11,441 nucleotides of DNA. It comes from Caldifarciminota bacterium. GTDB taxonomy: Bacteria > Hydrothermota > Tepidihabitantia > Tepidihabitantales > Tepidihabitantaceae. Of the stretch, positions 1-7,025 are shown in pieces. Location: positions 1 through 11,441 of the forward strand of contig JAFGQF010000111.1 in NCBI GenBank assembly GCA_016935775.1, read 5' to 3'. How positions within the stretch are numbered: position 1 is the stretch's first letter; the number at the start of each line of letters is the position of its first letter. The notes beneath the pieces are model-generated. The model saw only the letters and a program-made list of their open reading frames with translations, ran no database searches and had not been told where the DNA came from. Made by a program: the position numbers and the translations under genes.

Positions 1-845
1 TCGGGCGAGTAGTGGTTGGTGAAGTAGCCGCCGTGAATGGCGTCACCGGCGATCTTCAGCATCTCGGGCGAGTCCCAGCCGTCGCCGCCCAGCAGGTAGG
101 CATTCACGCCCGCCTCGCGCGCCTGCCGGGCAATCAGCCCGACCTTGTTGTAGTAGTCCGGGATGAACAGCACGTCGGCCTGCTGCTGCTTGAGCTTGGT
201 CAGGAGTGCCGAGAAGTCCACGTCGTCTTTGGCATAGCTCTCATAGGCCACGACCCTGCCGCCCCGCTCCTGGAACGCGCCCCGGAAGAACTCGGCCAGT
301 CCCTTCGAGTAGTCATTGCCGACATCGTACATCACCGCCGCCCGTGCGGCGCCCAGGCTGTCGCGGGCGAACTTGGCCGCGACCGTTCCCTGGAACGGGT
401 CGATGAAGCACGCGCGAAAGACGAACTCCTTGCGCCGGCCGTCCTCCCCGACCGTCACCTTGGGGTTGGTCGAGGTCGGCGTGATCATCGGAATCCCCGA
501 CGACTCGCACTTGTCCGACAGCGGCACCGAACACTTCGACGACACCGAGCCGAGGATCGCGACCACGCCGTCCATATCGATCAGCTTGCTGCCGGCGTTG
601 CTCGTTTCCATCGGGTCGTTCTTGTCATCGGTGACAATCGCGCGGATTGGCCGGCCGTTGACACCGCCGGCGGAATTCGCCTCCTCGATCGCCATCAGCG
701 CGCCGTTGCGCGCCGACTCGCCGAAGGTCTTGACGTCGCCGGTCAGGGGAACCACCACGCCAACCTTGACAGCATCGCCGCCCCCGCATCCAGCCGCAAT
801 CGCCGCGGCCAGCGCGGCGGTGAAAATGCCCTGCAATGCTCTCAC
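1..845 (-). CDS. Branched-chain amino acid-type ABC transporter substrate-binding lipoprotein, copy 1 (3' end beyond window)
   Basis: Extracytoplasmic solute-binding protein of the LivJ/LivK (Peripla_BP_6) type, which would deliver an amino acid or similar small polar solute to an ABC permease. Reading starts at a GTG (845-843), 4 nt after a GGAGGAGG ribosome site; no ATG start exists upstream. A hydrophobic leader of about 19 residues ends in AAGC, so Cys20 is the likely lipidation site. The mature part opens with VKVGVVVPLTGDV and carries FGES.RNGALMA, the ligand-cleft-type STNPKVTV segment, FRACF, a DVLFIPDYY strand and LLGGDGWDSPEM, all typical of the family. Two cysteines (in SSKC and DKC) match the position of the disulfide in LivJ. 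281 complete codons are present; roughly the last 100 residues lie outside. It is a paralogue of the gene just upstream, about 60% identical without gaps by hand count. The ligand cannot be predicted, and no permease or ATPase gene is in view. Confidence 0.9.
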   Translation of the reverse strand, partial: MRALQGIFTAALAAAIAAGCGGGDAVKVGVVVPLTGDVKTFGESARNGALMAIEEANSAGGVNGRPIRAIVTDDKNDPMETSNAGSKLIDMDGVVAILGSVSSKCSVPLSDKCESSGIPMITPTSTNPKVTVGEDGRRKEFVFRACFIDPFQGTVAAKFARDSLGAARAAVMYDVGNDYSKGLAEFFRGAFQERGGRVVAYESYAKDDVDFSALLTKLKQQQADVLFIPDYYNKVGLIARQAREAGVNAYLLGGDGWDSPEMLKIAGDAIHGGYFTNHYSP

Positions 846-862
846 GTCGCCTCCTCCGGTTT

Positions 863-1999
863 TCACGGTCGCTCGGTTGTCACGAACCGCACGCCGTCGG
901 CCCGGTACTGGGCGATGACAACGTTCTTGACGGCGTTGCCGTGCTCATCGAAACTTATCGCGCCGCTGACACCTTGGAAGTCGCTGGTCGCGGCCAGCGC
1001 AACGCAAACCTCTGCCGGCTTCGATTGGGGCGCGCGGCGCAGCGCCTCGACCAGCAGCAGCGCCGCGTCGTGGCCAAGCGTCGCCAGCGCGTCCGGCGGC
1101 TCGCCGTACTTGGACTTGTACCGGTTCACCCACTCCTTCACCTCCGGCCGCGGCTCGTCGGGCGAGAAGTGGTTGGTGAAGTACCCGCCGAGGATCGCGT
1201 CGCCGGCCTGCTCCGGCATCTCGGGCGAATCCCAGCCGTCGCCGCCCAGTAGCGTGGTCCTGAGGCCCAGCTCGCGGGCCTGGCGCACGACCCGGGCAAC
1301 CCGGCTGTAGTAATCGGGCAGGAACAGCACGTCGGCGGCCTGGACCCGGGCAAACTCCAACTGCGCTCTGAAGTCCTCTTCCCCCGCCGCGTAGGACTCG
1401 AAAACCGGCACCTGGCCGCCGGCCGCCACGAACGCGTCCCGGAAGAAACCGGCCAGCCCGCGGGAGTATTCATCGGAGCTGTTGAAAAGCACCGCGGCGG
1501 TCCTGGCGTCCAGCGCGCCGCGGGCGAACTTCGCCGCGACCGCGCCCTGGAACGAGTCGGTGAAACATGCCCGGAAGACGCAAACCCGCCGGGCGCCGTC
1601 GGGCGCGACCGTCACCTTCGGATTGGTCGAGGCGGGCACCACCAGCGGCACGCCCGCCGCCTGACAGATGTCGGCCAGCGGCAGAGTGCACTCGGTCGAC
1701 ACCGAACCGAGCACTGCCACGACCGCCTCCTGCTCAACCAGCTCCCGGCCGGCTTCCGCCGCTCGCCCGGGTTCATTGGCGTCATCGCGCACCATCACCT
1801 GCAATAACCTGCCGCCGACGCCGCCGGCGGCGTTCGCCTCCTCGAATGCCATCAGCGCTCCGTTACGCATCGACTCGCCGAAAGTCATCACGTCGCCGGT
1901 CAGGGGCGCGACAACTCCAACCTTGACCGTCTCGCTCTCCTGGCAGCCGGTCCCGGCCAACAGGACAACAGCAGCCACTACCGCCATCGCTCTTCTCAT
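863..1999 (-). CDS. Branched-chain amino acid-type ABC transporter substrate-binding lipoprotein, copy 2
   Basis: Complete solute-binding lipoprotein of the LivJ/LivK type, 378 residues, normal length for the family. Three ATGs stand in a row (2005-1997) directly after GGAGG; only the third has normal spacing (6 nt), so it is chosen. The signal peptide MRRAMAVVAAVVLLAGTGC places the lipidated cysteine at residue 19. The mature protein shows VKVGVVAPLTGDV, FGESMRNGALMAFEEAN, the cysteine pair in STEC/DIC, ASTNPKVTV, DVLFLPDYY and GGDGWDSPEM. It ends in a second-lobe segment with LATLGHDAALLL and VVIAQYRADG, as expected for the fold. It lies 2 nt after the tgt stop, and the TGA of tgt is embedded in the ATG run, so translation is probably coupled. 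Copy 1 follows 17 nt later. The ligand is unknown; amino acid, amide or urea-like solutes are all possible in this family. Confidence 0.93.
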   Translation of the reverse strand: MRRAMAVVAAVVLLAGTGCQESETVKVGVVAPLTGDVMTFGESMRNGALMAFEEANAAGGVGGRLLQVMVRDDANEPGRAAEAGRELVEQEAVVAVLGSVSTECTLPLADICQAAGVPLVVPASTNPKVTVAPDGARRVCVFRACFTDSFQGAVAAKFARGALDARTAAVLFNSSDEYSRGLAGFFRDAFVAAGGQVPVFESYAAGEEDFRAQLEFARVQAADVLFLPDYYSRVARVVRQARELGLRTTLLGGDGWDSPEMPEQAGDAILGGYFTNHFSPDEPRPEVKEWVNRYKSKYGEPPDALATLGHDAALLLVEALRRAPQSKPAEVCVALAATSDFQGVSGAISFDEHGNAVKNVVIAQYRADGVRFVTTERP

Positions 2000-2001
2000 C
2001 A

Positions 2002-3135
2002 TCATCCTCCGTTGTTTAGGTCCGCACGCGCGTCGAGCCAGCGCCGGCTCCAGCCAGCGTAATCTCCCGACCGAACCGCGGCACGAATCTGTCTCATCAG
2101 TTCCTGGTAGAAGTGGATGTTGTGCAGAGTCAGCAACCTCGGCCCCAGCGCCTCGCCGGTGACGAACAGATGGCGCAGGTAGGCCCGTGAGTAACTGCGG
2201 CAGGTCGGACAGCCGCAATGCGCGTCGAGCGGCGACGAATCCTCACGAAAGCGGGCATTGCGAATCACCACCCGGCCGCAGTTCGTGAACGCGGTCCCGG
2301 TCCGGCCGTTGCGGGTCGGCAGCACGCAATCGAACATGTCGATTCCCAGCCCAACCGCCCGGACGATATCCTCGGGATAGCCCGCTCCCATCAGGTAGCG
2401 GGGCCGGTCCGCGGGAAGCAACTCGACCACGCCCGCCAGCAGCTCGAAAGTCAGCTCCGACGGCTCACCCAGGCACAGCCCGCCGACCGCGTAGCCCGGG
2501 AAATCCAGCTCGACCAGCTCGCGGGCGCTTCGGGCCCGCAGGTCCGGCCAGGTCGCGCCCTGGACGATACCGAAGAGCACCATCCCGTCGGCCGCATCCC
2601 GACAGCGCCGCGCCCAGGCCGTGGTCCGGGCGACCGCGTTTTCGGCCCGGTCACGCGCGGCCGGGTAGGGCGGGCACTCATCCAGGCACATCGCGATGTC
2701 CGAGCCAAGGTCGCGCTGCACCGCGACCACCGTTTCGGGCGTGAACCGGTGCCGGCTGCCGTCAATGTGTGACTGGAACTCGGCCCCGTCATCGTCCACC
2801 GTGGTCAGCGCCGCCAGCGAGCAGACCTGGAAACCGCCCGAATCCGTCAGCACCGGCCGGTGCCAACCCATGAACTCGCCAACCCCGCCAAGCTGCCGCA
2901 CGACCCCGGCCCCGGGCCGGAGATAGAGGTGATACGTGTTCGCCACCAGCATCTCGGCACCGGCCGCCGCCAGTTCATCGGGCGTCAGGGTCTTCACCGT
3001 CGCCTGGGTTCCCACCGGCATGAATACCGGCGTCTGGACCATGCCATGCGCCAGCTCCAGCCGACCGACGCGCGCCGGCCCGGCGTCGCCCTGCTCGACG
3101 GCAAACGAGAACCGCCCGGCTGCCCGGCCCGCCAT
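2002..3135 (-). CDS. tgt: Queuine/preQ1 tRNA-ribosyltransferase (tRNA-guanine transglycosylase)
   Basis: Cytosolic enzyme that exchanges guanine-34 for the queuosine precursor preQ1 in GUN-anticodon tRNAs (Tyr, His, Asn, Asp). It has 377 residues, close to the 375 of E. coli Tgt. Visible landmarks are HGMVQTPVFMPVGT (30-43), ANTYHLYLRPG (65-75), the base-binding DSGGFQV with Asp98, the MCLDEC segment (149-154), FGIVQG (188-193), the GGL.LGE loop (218-224), IDMFDCVLPTRNGRTG with the probable nucleophile Asp269, and the zinc site Cys307, Cys309, Cys312 and His338. All catalytic and metal ligands are present. The ATG at 3135 is chosen because it lies just after the nucleotidyltransferase stop and gives the normal N-terminus; the ribosome site is poor, suggesting coupling with the gene upstream (5-nt gap). 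Its usual partners (queA, yajC, secDF) are not adjacent, so its place in a sugar/PTS operon is unusual. Confidence 0.96.
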   Translation of the reverse strand: MAGRAAGRFSFAVEQGDAGPARVGRLELAHGMVQTPVFMPVGTQATVKTLTPDELAAAGAEMLVANTYHLYLRPGAGVVRQLGGVGEFMGWHRPVLTDSGGFQVCSLAALTTVDDDGAEFQSHIDGSRHRFTPETVVAVQRDLGSDIAMCLDECPPYPAARDRAENAVARTTAWARRCRDAADGMVLFGIVQGATWPDLRARSARELVELDFPGYAVGGLCLGEPSELTFELLAGVVELLPADRPRYLMGAGYPEDIVRAVGLGIDMFDCVLPTRNGRTGTAFTNCGRVVIRNARFREDSSPLDAHCGCPTCRSYSRAYLRHLFVTGEALGPRLLTLHNIHFYQELMRQIRAAVRSGDYAGWSRRWLDARADLNNGG

Positions 3136-3140
3136 CCGCG

Positions 3141-4166
3141 TCAGGTGGTGCGGAACTCCGAAAGCCCGCCGACATTCAGCGACCGCGGCCGGTCCTTGAT
3201 GACGCAACCCTCACCCAAGATCGAATGTTCCAACACCGAGTGCTCCACGACCGCGTCCTGGTTCACGATCGAATCGGCAACCACCGAACGGCGCACCAAG
3301 GCGTTGGCACCGACCGAAACGTGAGGACCGACCACCGAATCCTCCAGCGTGGCACTCTCATGCACGAAAACCGGCGGGACCAGCACGCAGCCGGGACGCC
3401 CGGACGACACAGAAGCGGGCGGTGAATGGTCAAGCAGGTATCGGTTCGTTTCGAGGAGAGCCCGGGGCGTACCACAGTCCAGCCAGTGCTGCACCGGCCT
3501 CGCCTCGAGCCTGGCCCCGCTGTCAATCATCAACTGCAGTGCGTCGGTCAGCTGGTACTCGCCGCGCGTGCGCCGGTCCTCGGCAATCAATCGTTCGAGA
3601 GAATCGAAGATTTCCCCGGCACTTTCAAGGAAGTAAACCCCGACCAGGGCGAGATTGCTGGGCGGATCAACCGGTTTCTCCACCAGCCGCACGATCCGGC
3701 CGTCGGACTGCTCGACGACCCCAAACCGCCGCGGGTCCTCGACCTCGCATACCCCGACCGAGTTGCCGCCCTGGACAATATCAACCAGGTCCATGTCGAC
3801 TATCGTGTCACCCAGCATCACCAGCACCGGCCCGTCCCCGACGCAGTCGCACGCCCGGTAGACCGCGTCGCCCAGCCCCTTCGGGTCGTCCTGCTCGACG
3901 AATTGGAACGGACAGTCGAAAGAGGCCGAAAGGTAGGAACTGACTTCGTTGCCCCGGTAGCCGACGACAACACAGATCTCGGTTGGTCCGGCGGCCAGTA
4001 TCCGCTCGACGATGTGGCCGATGATCGGCTTACCGGCGACCTCGATCAGCACCTTCGGCCGGGTATGGGTATGAGGGCGCAGCCGCCGGCCTTCACCGGC
4101 TGCCGGGATGATCACCTTGAACGGCTTCACGCGCGCCCTTGTTTCTCCGGCTGCCTGCCTCGTCAT
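3141..4166 (-). CDS. Sugar-phosphate nucleotidyltransferase with C-terminal left-handed beta-helix
   Basis: NTP_transferase-family enzyme of 341 residues that should join a nucleotide to a hexose-1-phosphate, giving an NDP-sugar and pyrophosphate. The N-terminal Rossmann-like domain (about 15-245) begins VIIPAAGEGRRLRP with the G-x-G-x-R signature (24-31), followed by RPKVL with Lys38. It carries the metal-binding GD at 119-120, VEKP at 162-165, GEYQLTD (202-208) and WLDCGTP with Asp230. The C-terminal region (about 262-335) has hexapeptide-type turns (VFVHESATLEDSVVG, VSVGANALVRRSVV, AVVEHSVLEHSILGEG), forming a short left-handed beta-helix without enough length for a GlmU-like acetyltransferase. 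The start ATG follows AAGGGAG by 5 nt and lies 2 nt after the isomerase stop. The adjacent phosphomannose/phosphoglucose isomerase makes mannose-1-P or glucose-1-P plausible substrates, but base and sugar specificity cannot be read with confidence. Confidence 0.9.
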   Translation of the reverse strand: MTRQAAGETRARVKPFKVIIPAAGEGRRLRPHTHTRPKVLIEVAGKPIIGHIVERILAAGPTEICVVVGYRGNEVSSYLSASFDCPFQFVEQDDPKGLGDAVYRACDCVGDGPVLVMLGDTIVDMDLVDIVQGGNSVGVCEVEDPRRFGVVEQSDGRIVRLVEKPVDPPSNLALVGVYFLESAGEIFDSLERLIAEDRRTRGEYQLTDALQLMIDSGARLEARPVQHWLDCGTPRALLETNRYLLDHSPPASVSSGRPGCVLVPPVFVHESATLEDSVVGPHVSVGANALVRRSVVADSIVNQDAVVEHSVLEHSILGEGCVIKDRPRSLNVGGLSEFRTT

Positions 4167-4168
4167 CG

Positions 4169-5206
4169 TTACTCCCTTCGCGCGCGCGCCAGGCGGCGCT
4201 TGAGCTTGTCGATGCGCCGGACCGGCATCGGGTCGACACCTGTCAGCCGGGCCAGTTCGACGCTGACCAGGTCGCCCAACATCGAAAGCGACAGCACCCG
4301 CGCGAGCGGCGACCGGCCTTCGGCTCGCAACCTGACCGCCTGTTCGTACCCGTCGCGGGCAATCGCCAGCACGTGCCGCAACCGCAGAGAAGTCCTGGGG
4401 TGAGTCTCCCGTTCGAGCAGGCCGATTATCACCGTTCGTTGCGCCAGTTCCGCCGGGCGGCCCATCCCGACAACCTCGTTGTGGTTGTGTTCGGGCAGGC
4501 GACTGGTGTGGCATATCACCTTGGCGTTCTCGTTCAGCTGGCAGCGCCAGCGGTCGGCAGCACAGTCCAGCAACCGGCTGGTCGACAGCACCAGGGGCAG
4601 ACGGTCGACCAGCCGGGCGGCCAGTGTTACGGCGCGCCGGCGCCAGGCGTCACGCCGGGCGGCCAGCAGCCCAACCGCCTCGTCGAGCTGACCACGGAAC
4701 TCGCCCAGCCCGGCGTGCTCCAGCACGGGCAACAGCGAACCCAGCAGGTAACCGAGCGCCGCCCGCGGCGGTATGCCCGACGGCACGGCTATCACCGGGT
4801 CATGCTCCGCGCGGGCCAGCCGCGCCAGCTCGCCGCCGCTGGTGACGACCACGCGCCGGCAACCGGTTCCAACGGCCTGGCGGTAAGCGCTGAGGGTCTC
4901 CTCGGTATTGCCCGAGTAACTGAGCGCCACGAGCAGTGTCCGCTTCGTGACCGCCGCCGGTATGTCGTAGTCCCGGCAGGAAATCACCGGCACTGCACAG
5001 GAGTCGAGCATCAAACTCCTGGCAATGTCGCCGCTGATCGCCGAGCCGCCCATCCCGACCACCACGACGGTGGACCAGCCGCGCCGGCCGGGGATTCCTG
5101 CCGGGAGACAACGCGTCCCAGCCTCGGCAAGCTGCTCGGGCAGTCCCATGACCAGTTCCAGCATCGCGGCGTACCCCGCGGCAGTATCCATTTCGTGGTC
5201 AGTCAA
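4169..5206 (-). CDS. Bifunctional phosphoglucose/phosphomannose isomerase (SIS-domain family)
   Basis: 345-residue cytosolic enzyme of the PGI/PMI type first characterised in crenarchaea and also found in scattered bacteria. It interconverts fructose-6-P with glucose-6-P and mannose-6-P. The first SIS domain has VVVVGMGGSAISGD (47-60) and ALSYSGNTEETL (94-105), the phosphate-binding loops. PSGIPPRAALGYL (142-154) follows, with Arg148. The second SIS domain has NENAK (225-229) and PEHNHNEVVG (238-247), and the chain ends in RIDKLKRRL. By comparison with the Pyrobaculum enzyme, Glu226 and His242 are the likely catalytic pair and Lys334 the C-terminal lysine; the E-to-H spacing of 16 matches. 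The start is a TTG, 6 nt after AGAGGGGG; the alternative ATG at 5191 is 21 nt from that site. It overlaps the end of ptsI by 8 nt. It could supply mannose-6-P or glucose-6-P to the neighbouring nucleotidyltransferase. Confidence 0.9.
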   Translation of the reverse strand: MTDHEMDTAAGYAAMLELVMGLPEQLAEAGTRCLPAGIPGRRGWSTVVVVGMGGSAISGDIARSLMLDSCAVPVISCRDYDIPAAVTKRTLLVALSYSGNTEETLSAYRQAVGTGCRRVVVTSGGELARLARAEHDPVIAVPSGIPPRAALGYLLGSLLPVLEHAGLGEFRGQLDEAVGLLAARRDAWRRRAVTLAARLVDRLPLVLSTSRLLDCAADRWRCQLNENAKVICHTSRLPEHNHNEVVGMGRPAELAQRTVIIGLLERETHPRTSLRLRHVLAIARDGYEQAVRLRAEGRSPLARVLSLSMLGDLVSVELARLTGVDPMPVRRIDKLKRRLARARRE

Positions 5207-7025
5207 CGTCTACCCCCTCTCCATTATCACGCTGCTCACCTTCGTCCTTGCCCGGGCCGTTCTCGGGTTTGAACATGAACCGGGCCAGTTGCGGGAATCG
5301 CCGGTGCACCTCGCGGTTCAGCAGACGCCTGACTTCAACCGCCGTGGCCAGTTTCAGCACCGATTCGGCGACCTCGGCCGCCGCCCGGGTGTCGATGGAC
5401 CGGATGATATTCTTCGCTTCCGGCAGCAGCGCCGGCGTGACCGACAGTTCGTCGATGCCCATTCCCAGCAGCACCACGATTCCCAGCGGGTCGGAAGCGA
5501 ACTCCCCGCATAGCCCGACCCAGATGCCGTGCCGGTGCGCGGCATCGATCGAGTGCTTGATCAGCTGCAGGATGGCAGGATGGAAGTGGTCATACAGCCC
5601 GGCGACCCGCTCGTTGCCCCGGTCGACGGCGAGGGTGTACTGGGTGAGGTCGTTGGAGCCGATTGACAGGAACGAGCAGTGCCGGGCGAGCTCGCCGGCC
5701 AGCAGCGCGGCGGAGGGAGTTTCCACCATCACACCGATTTCCACCCCGGGGTCGAATTCCTGCCCGTCCCGCTTCAGTTCCCGCTTGACCGCCTCGACCA
5801 CCAGCAGCGCGCGCCGCAATTCCTCCAGCACCGAGACCATCGGGAACATCACCTTGACCGTGCCGTGAGCCGACGCCCGAAGGATGGCCCGGAGCTGGGT
5901 GCGAAGCATCTCCGGGTTGTCGAAACACAACCGCAGGCCGCGCCAGCCGAGGAAGGGGTTCGACTCGGAGTACCCGGGTATGAGCTTGTCACCGCCCAGG
6001 TCGAACGTCCGGACAATCACCGGCAGCGGGTTGAGGAGCCTGACGACTTCGGCGAGGACTTCGTACTGCTCTTCCTCGGTCGGCGGCCGCATCCGGGCAA
6101 GGAAGATGTACTCGGTGCGAAAGAGCCCGATACCCCGGGCGCCGTACTTCAGCGCCGATCTCGCCTCGGCAAGGAACTCGATGTTGGCCGAGAGGTCGAT
6201 GAACCGGCCGTCGGTCGTCACCGGTTCCTCGCCCGCCACGGCCGTCAGCGACTGCCGATACCTCTCGTAGCGCGCCATTTCACCTTCGTAGGCCCGGGTT
6301 CGCTGCCGGGACGGGTTGAGCACAGCGAGGCCCCGGTACCCGTCGACGATAGCCGGCTGGCCGGTGCTGGCCGCCTTGCAGGCCATCTCGACGCCGACCA
6401 CCGCCGGGATTTCCTTGGCCTTGGCCATTATCGCCGTGTGCGAGGTGCGACCGCCGCTCTCAAGCACCAGCCCACGCACGAGCTCCGGGTTGAGCAATGC
6501 CGCCTCCGACGGCGGCAGGTCGTGCGCCACGACGATCGACCCGGGCGCCACGCTGTGTAACGACTCGGGTGCCTCTCCGCCCAGTCGCCCGAGCACCCGG
6601 CGGCCGACGTCAATCACATCAAGCATCCGTTCCTGGAAGAGCGCGACACCGGACCCGGCCATCGGCCGGGTGAGCGATTTGAGGGTTTCAAGGTAGGCGA
6701 ACTCTGCGTTGCGCCCTTTCTCCGCAATGTACCGCTCGGTCGAGGCCAGCACGTCGCCGTCGCCGAGCAAGGCAAGCTGCACCTCGATGAACTCGGCAAA
6801 GTCCCGTCCCATCTCCTTCCTGACCCGTTCGGCGAGCCCGGATAGTTCGTCGCGGGTCGCGGCAACCGCCGCCCGAAAGCGAGCCAACTCGGCCTTGACC
6901 TGCCCCGAGGCCAGCACCCGCTCGTCCGGCTCGGGAAGGACCGACCGGTGCAGGTGCACCGGTCCGCGGGCGAACCCGTGCGAAACCGAAACCCCCCGCA
7001 GTATCCGCTCGCGCCTAGCCGTCAT
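5199..7025 (-). CDS. ptsI: Phosphoenolpyruvate-protein phosphotransferase (PTS Enzyme I)
   Basis: 608-residue soluble kinase that takes phosphate from PEP onto a histidine and passes it to HPr. The N-terminal part (about 8-250) contains the HPr-binding helices and the phosphohistidine loop GGRTSHTAIMA, with His196 as acceptor. The C-terminal PEP-binding TIM barrel (about 268-580) carries GLFRTEY (300-306, Arg303), VRTFDLGGDK (338-347, Arg339), NPFLGWRGLRL (356-366), VMVETPSAA with Glu435, SIGSNDLTQYTLAVDRG with Asp459, and LCGEF with the general-acid Cys506. All catalytic residues known from E. coli EI are present, so it should be active. It has a roughly 20-residue polar, acidic tail after residue 586 beyond the usual end. 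The start ATG overlaps ptsH by 11 nt and follows GGAG by 4 nt. The PTS paralogue EI-Ntr is unlikely because there is no N-terminal GAF domain. Confidence 0.97.
   Translation of the reverse strand: MTARRERILRGVSVSHGFARGPVHLHRSVLPEPDERVLASGQVKAELARFRAAVAATRDELSGLAERVRKEMGRDFAEFIEVQLALLGDGDVLASTERYIAEKGRNAEFAYLETLKSLTRPMAGSGVALFQERMLDVIDVGRRVLGRLGGEAPESLHSVAPGSIVVAHDLPPSEAALLNPELVRGLVLESGGRTSHTAIMAKAKEIPAVVGVEMACKAASTGQPAIVDGYRGLAVLNPSRQRTRAYEGEMARYERYRQSLTAVAGEEPVTTDGRFIDLSANIEFLAEARSALKYGARGIGLFRTEYIFLARMRPPTEEEQYEVLAEVVRLLNPLPVIVRTFDLGGDKLIPGYSESNPFLGWRGLRLCFDNPEMLRTQLRAILRASAHGTVKVMFPMVSVLEELRRALLVVEAVKRELKRDGQEFDPGVEIGVMVETPSAALLAGELARHCSFLSIGSNDLTQYTLAVDRGNERVAGLYDHFHPAILQLIKHSIDAAHRHGIWVGLCGEFASDPLGIVVLLGMGIDELSVTPALLPEAKNIIRSIDTRAAAEVAESVLKLATAVEVRRLLNREVHRRFPQLARFMFKPENGPGKDEGEQRDNGEGVDVD
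5213..5220 (-). promoter_or_regulatory. Ribosome binding site fixing a TTG start for the isomerase
   Basis: On the minus strand AGAGGGGG ends 6 nt before the TTG at 5206-5204 and lies inside the last codons of ptsI. This spacing favours TTG over the first in-frame ATG (5191-5189). Confidence 0.7.

Larger units (their letters stand above)
1..1999 (-). repeat. Tandem gene duplication of two solute-binding lipoprotein genes
   Basis: The two lipoprotein genes are a head-to-tail duplication. From the lipidated cysteine to the left edge of the window the proteins align over 262 residues with no gap, and I count about 156 identical positions. DNA similarity is still visible in places, for example 1-92 against 1158-1249, an offset of 1157 bases. 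Signal peptides are dissimilar, as is usual for fast-evolving leaders. The divergence implies an old duplication rather than recent amplification. Confidence 0.85.

Noticed and set aside
12..1310. Long plus-strand open frame of 432 codons
   Set aside because: It lies antisense to both lipoprotein genes, has no ribosome site and a low-complexity Arg/Ala/Gly/Val-rich translation, and is explained by the GC-rich third positions of the real minus-strand genes.
2005..2218. Longer N-terminus for lipoprotein copy 2
   Set aside because: The extension would lie inside tgt and place about 70 unrelated residues before a clear lipoprotein signal peptide. GGAGG positions the start at 1999.
3136..3207. 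Longer N-terminus for tgt
   Set aside because: It would overlap the end of the nucleotidyltransferase and add 24 residues not found in Tgt proteins.
3141..4166. Bifunctional GlmU
   Set aside because: The C-terminal hexapeptide region is only about 70 residues, too short for the acetyltransferase trimer domain, so no acetyltransferase role is claimed.
3426..4403. Plus-strand open frame of 325 codons
   Set aside because: It is antisense to the nucleotidyltransferase and isomerase, whose motifs are intact; it is a composition shadow.
4167..4514. Longer N-terminus for the nucleotidyltransferase
   Set aside because: The added 116 residues are Arg/Pro/Gly-rich and overlap the isomerase gene; the AAGGGAG site marks the ATG at 4166.
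4139..5272. Plus-strand open frame of 377 codons
   Set aside because: It is antisense to the clearly recognisable PGI/PMI gene. Its Gln/Pro/Arg-rich translation shows no family motif.
5679..6560. Plus-strand open frame of 293 codons
   Set aside because: It mirrors the ptsI coding sequence and has no recognisable domain or translation signal.
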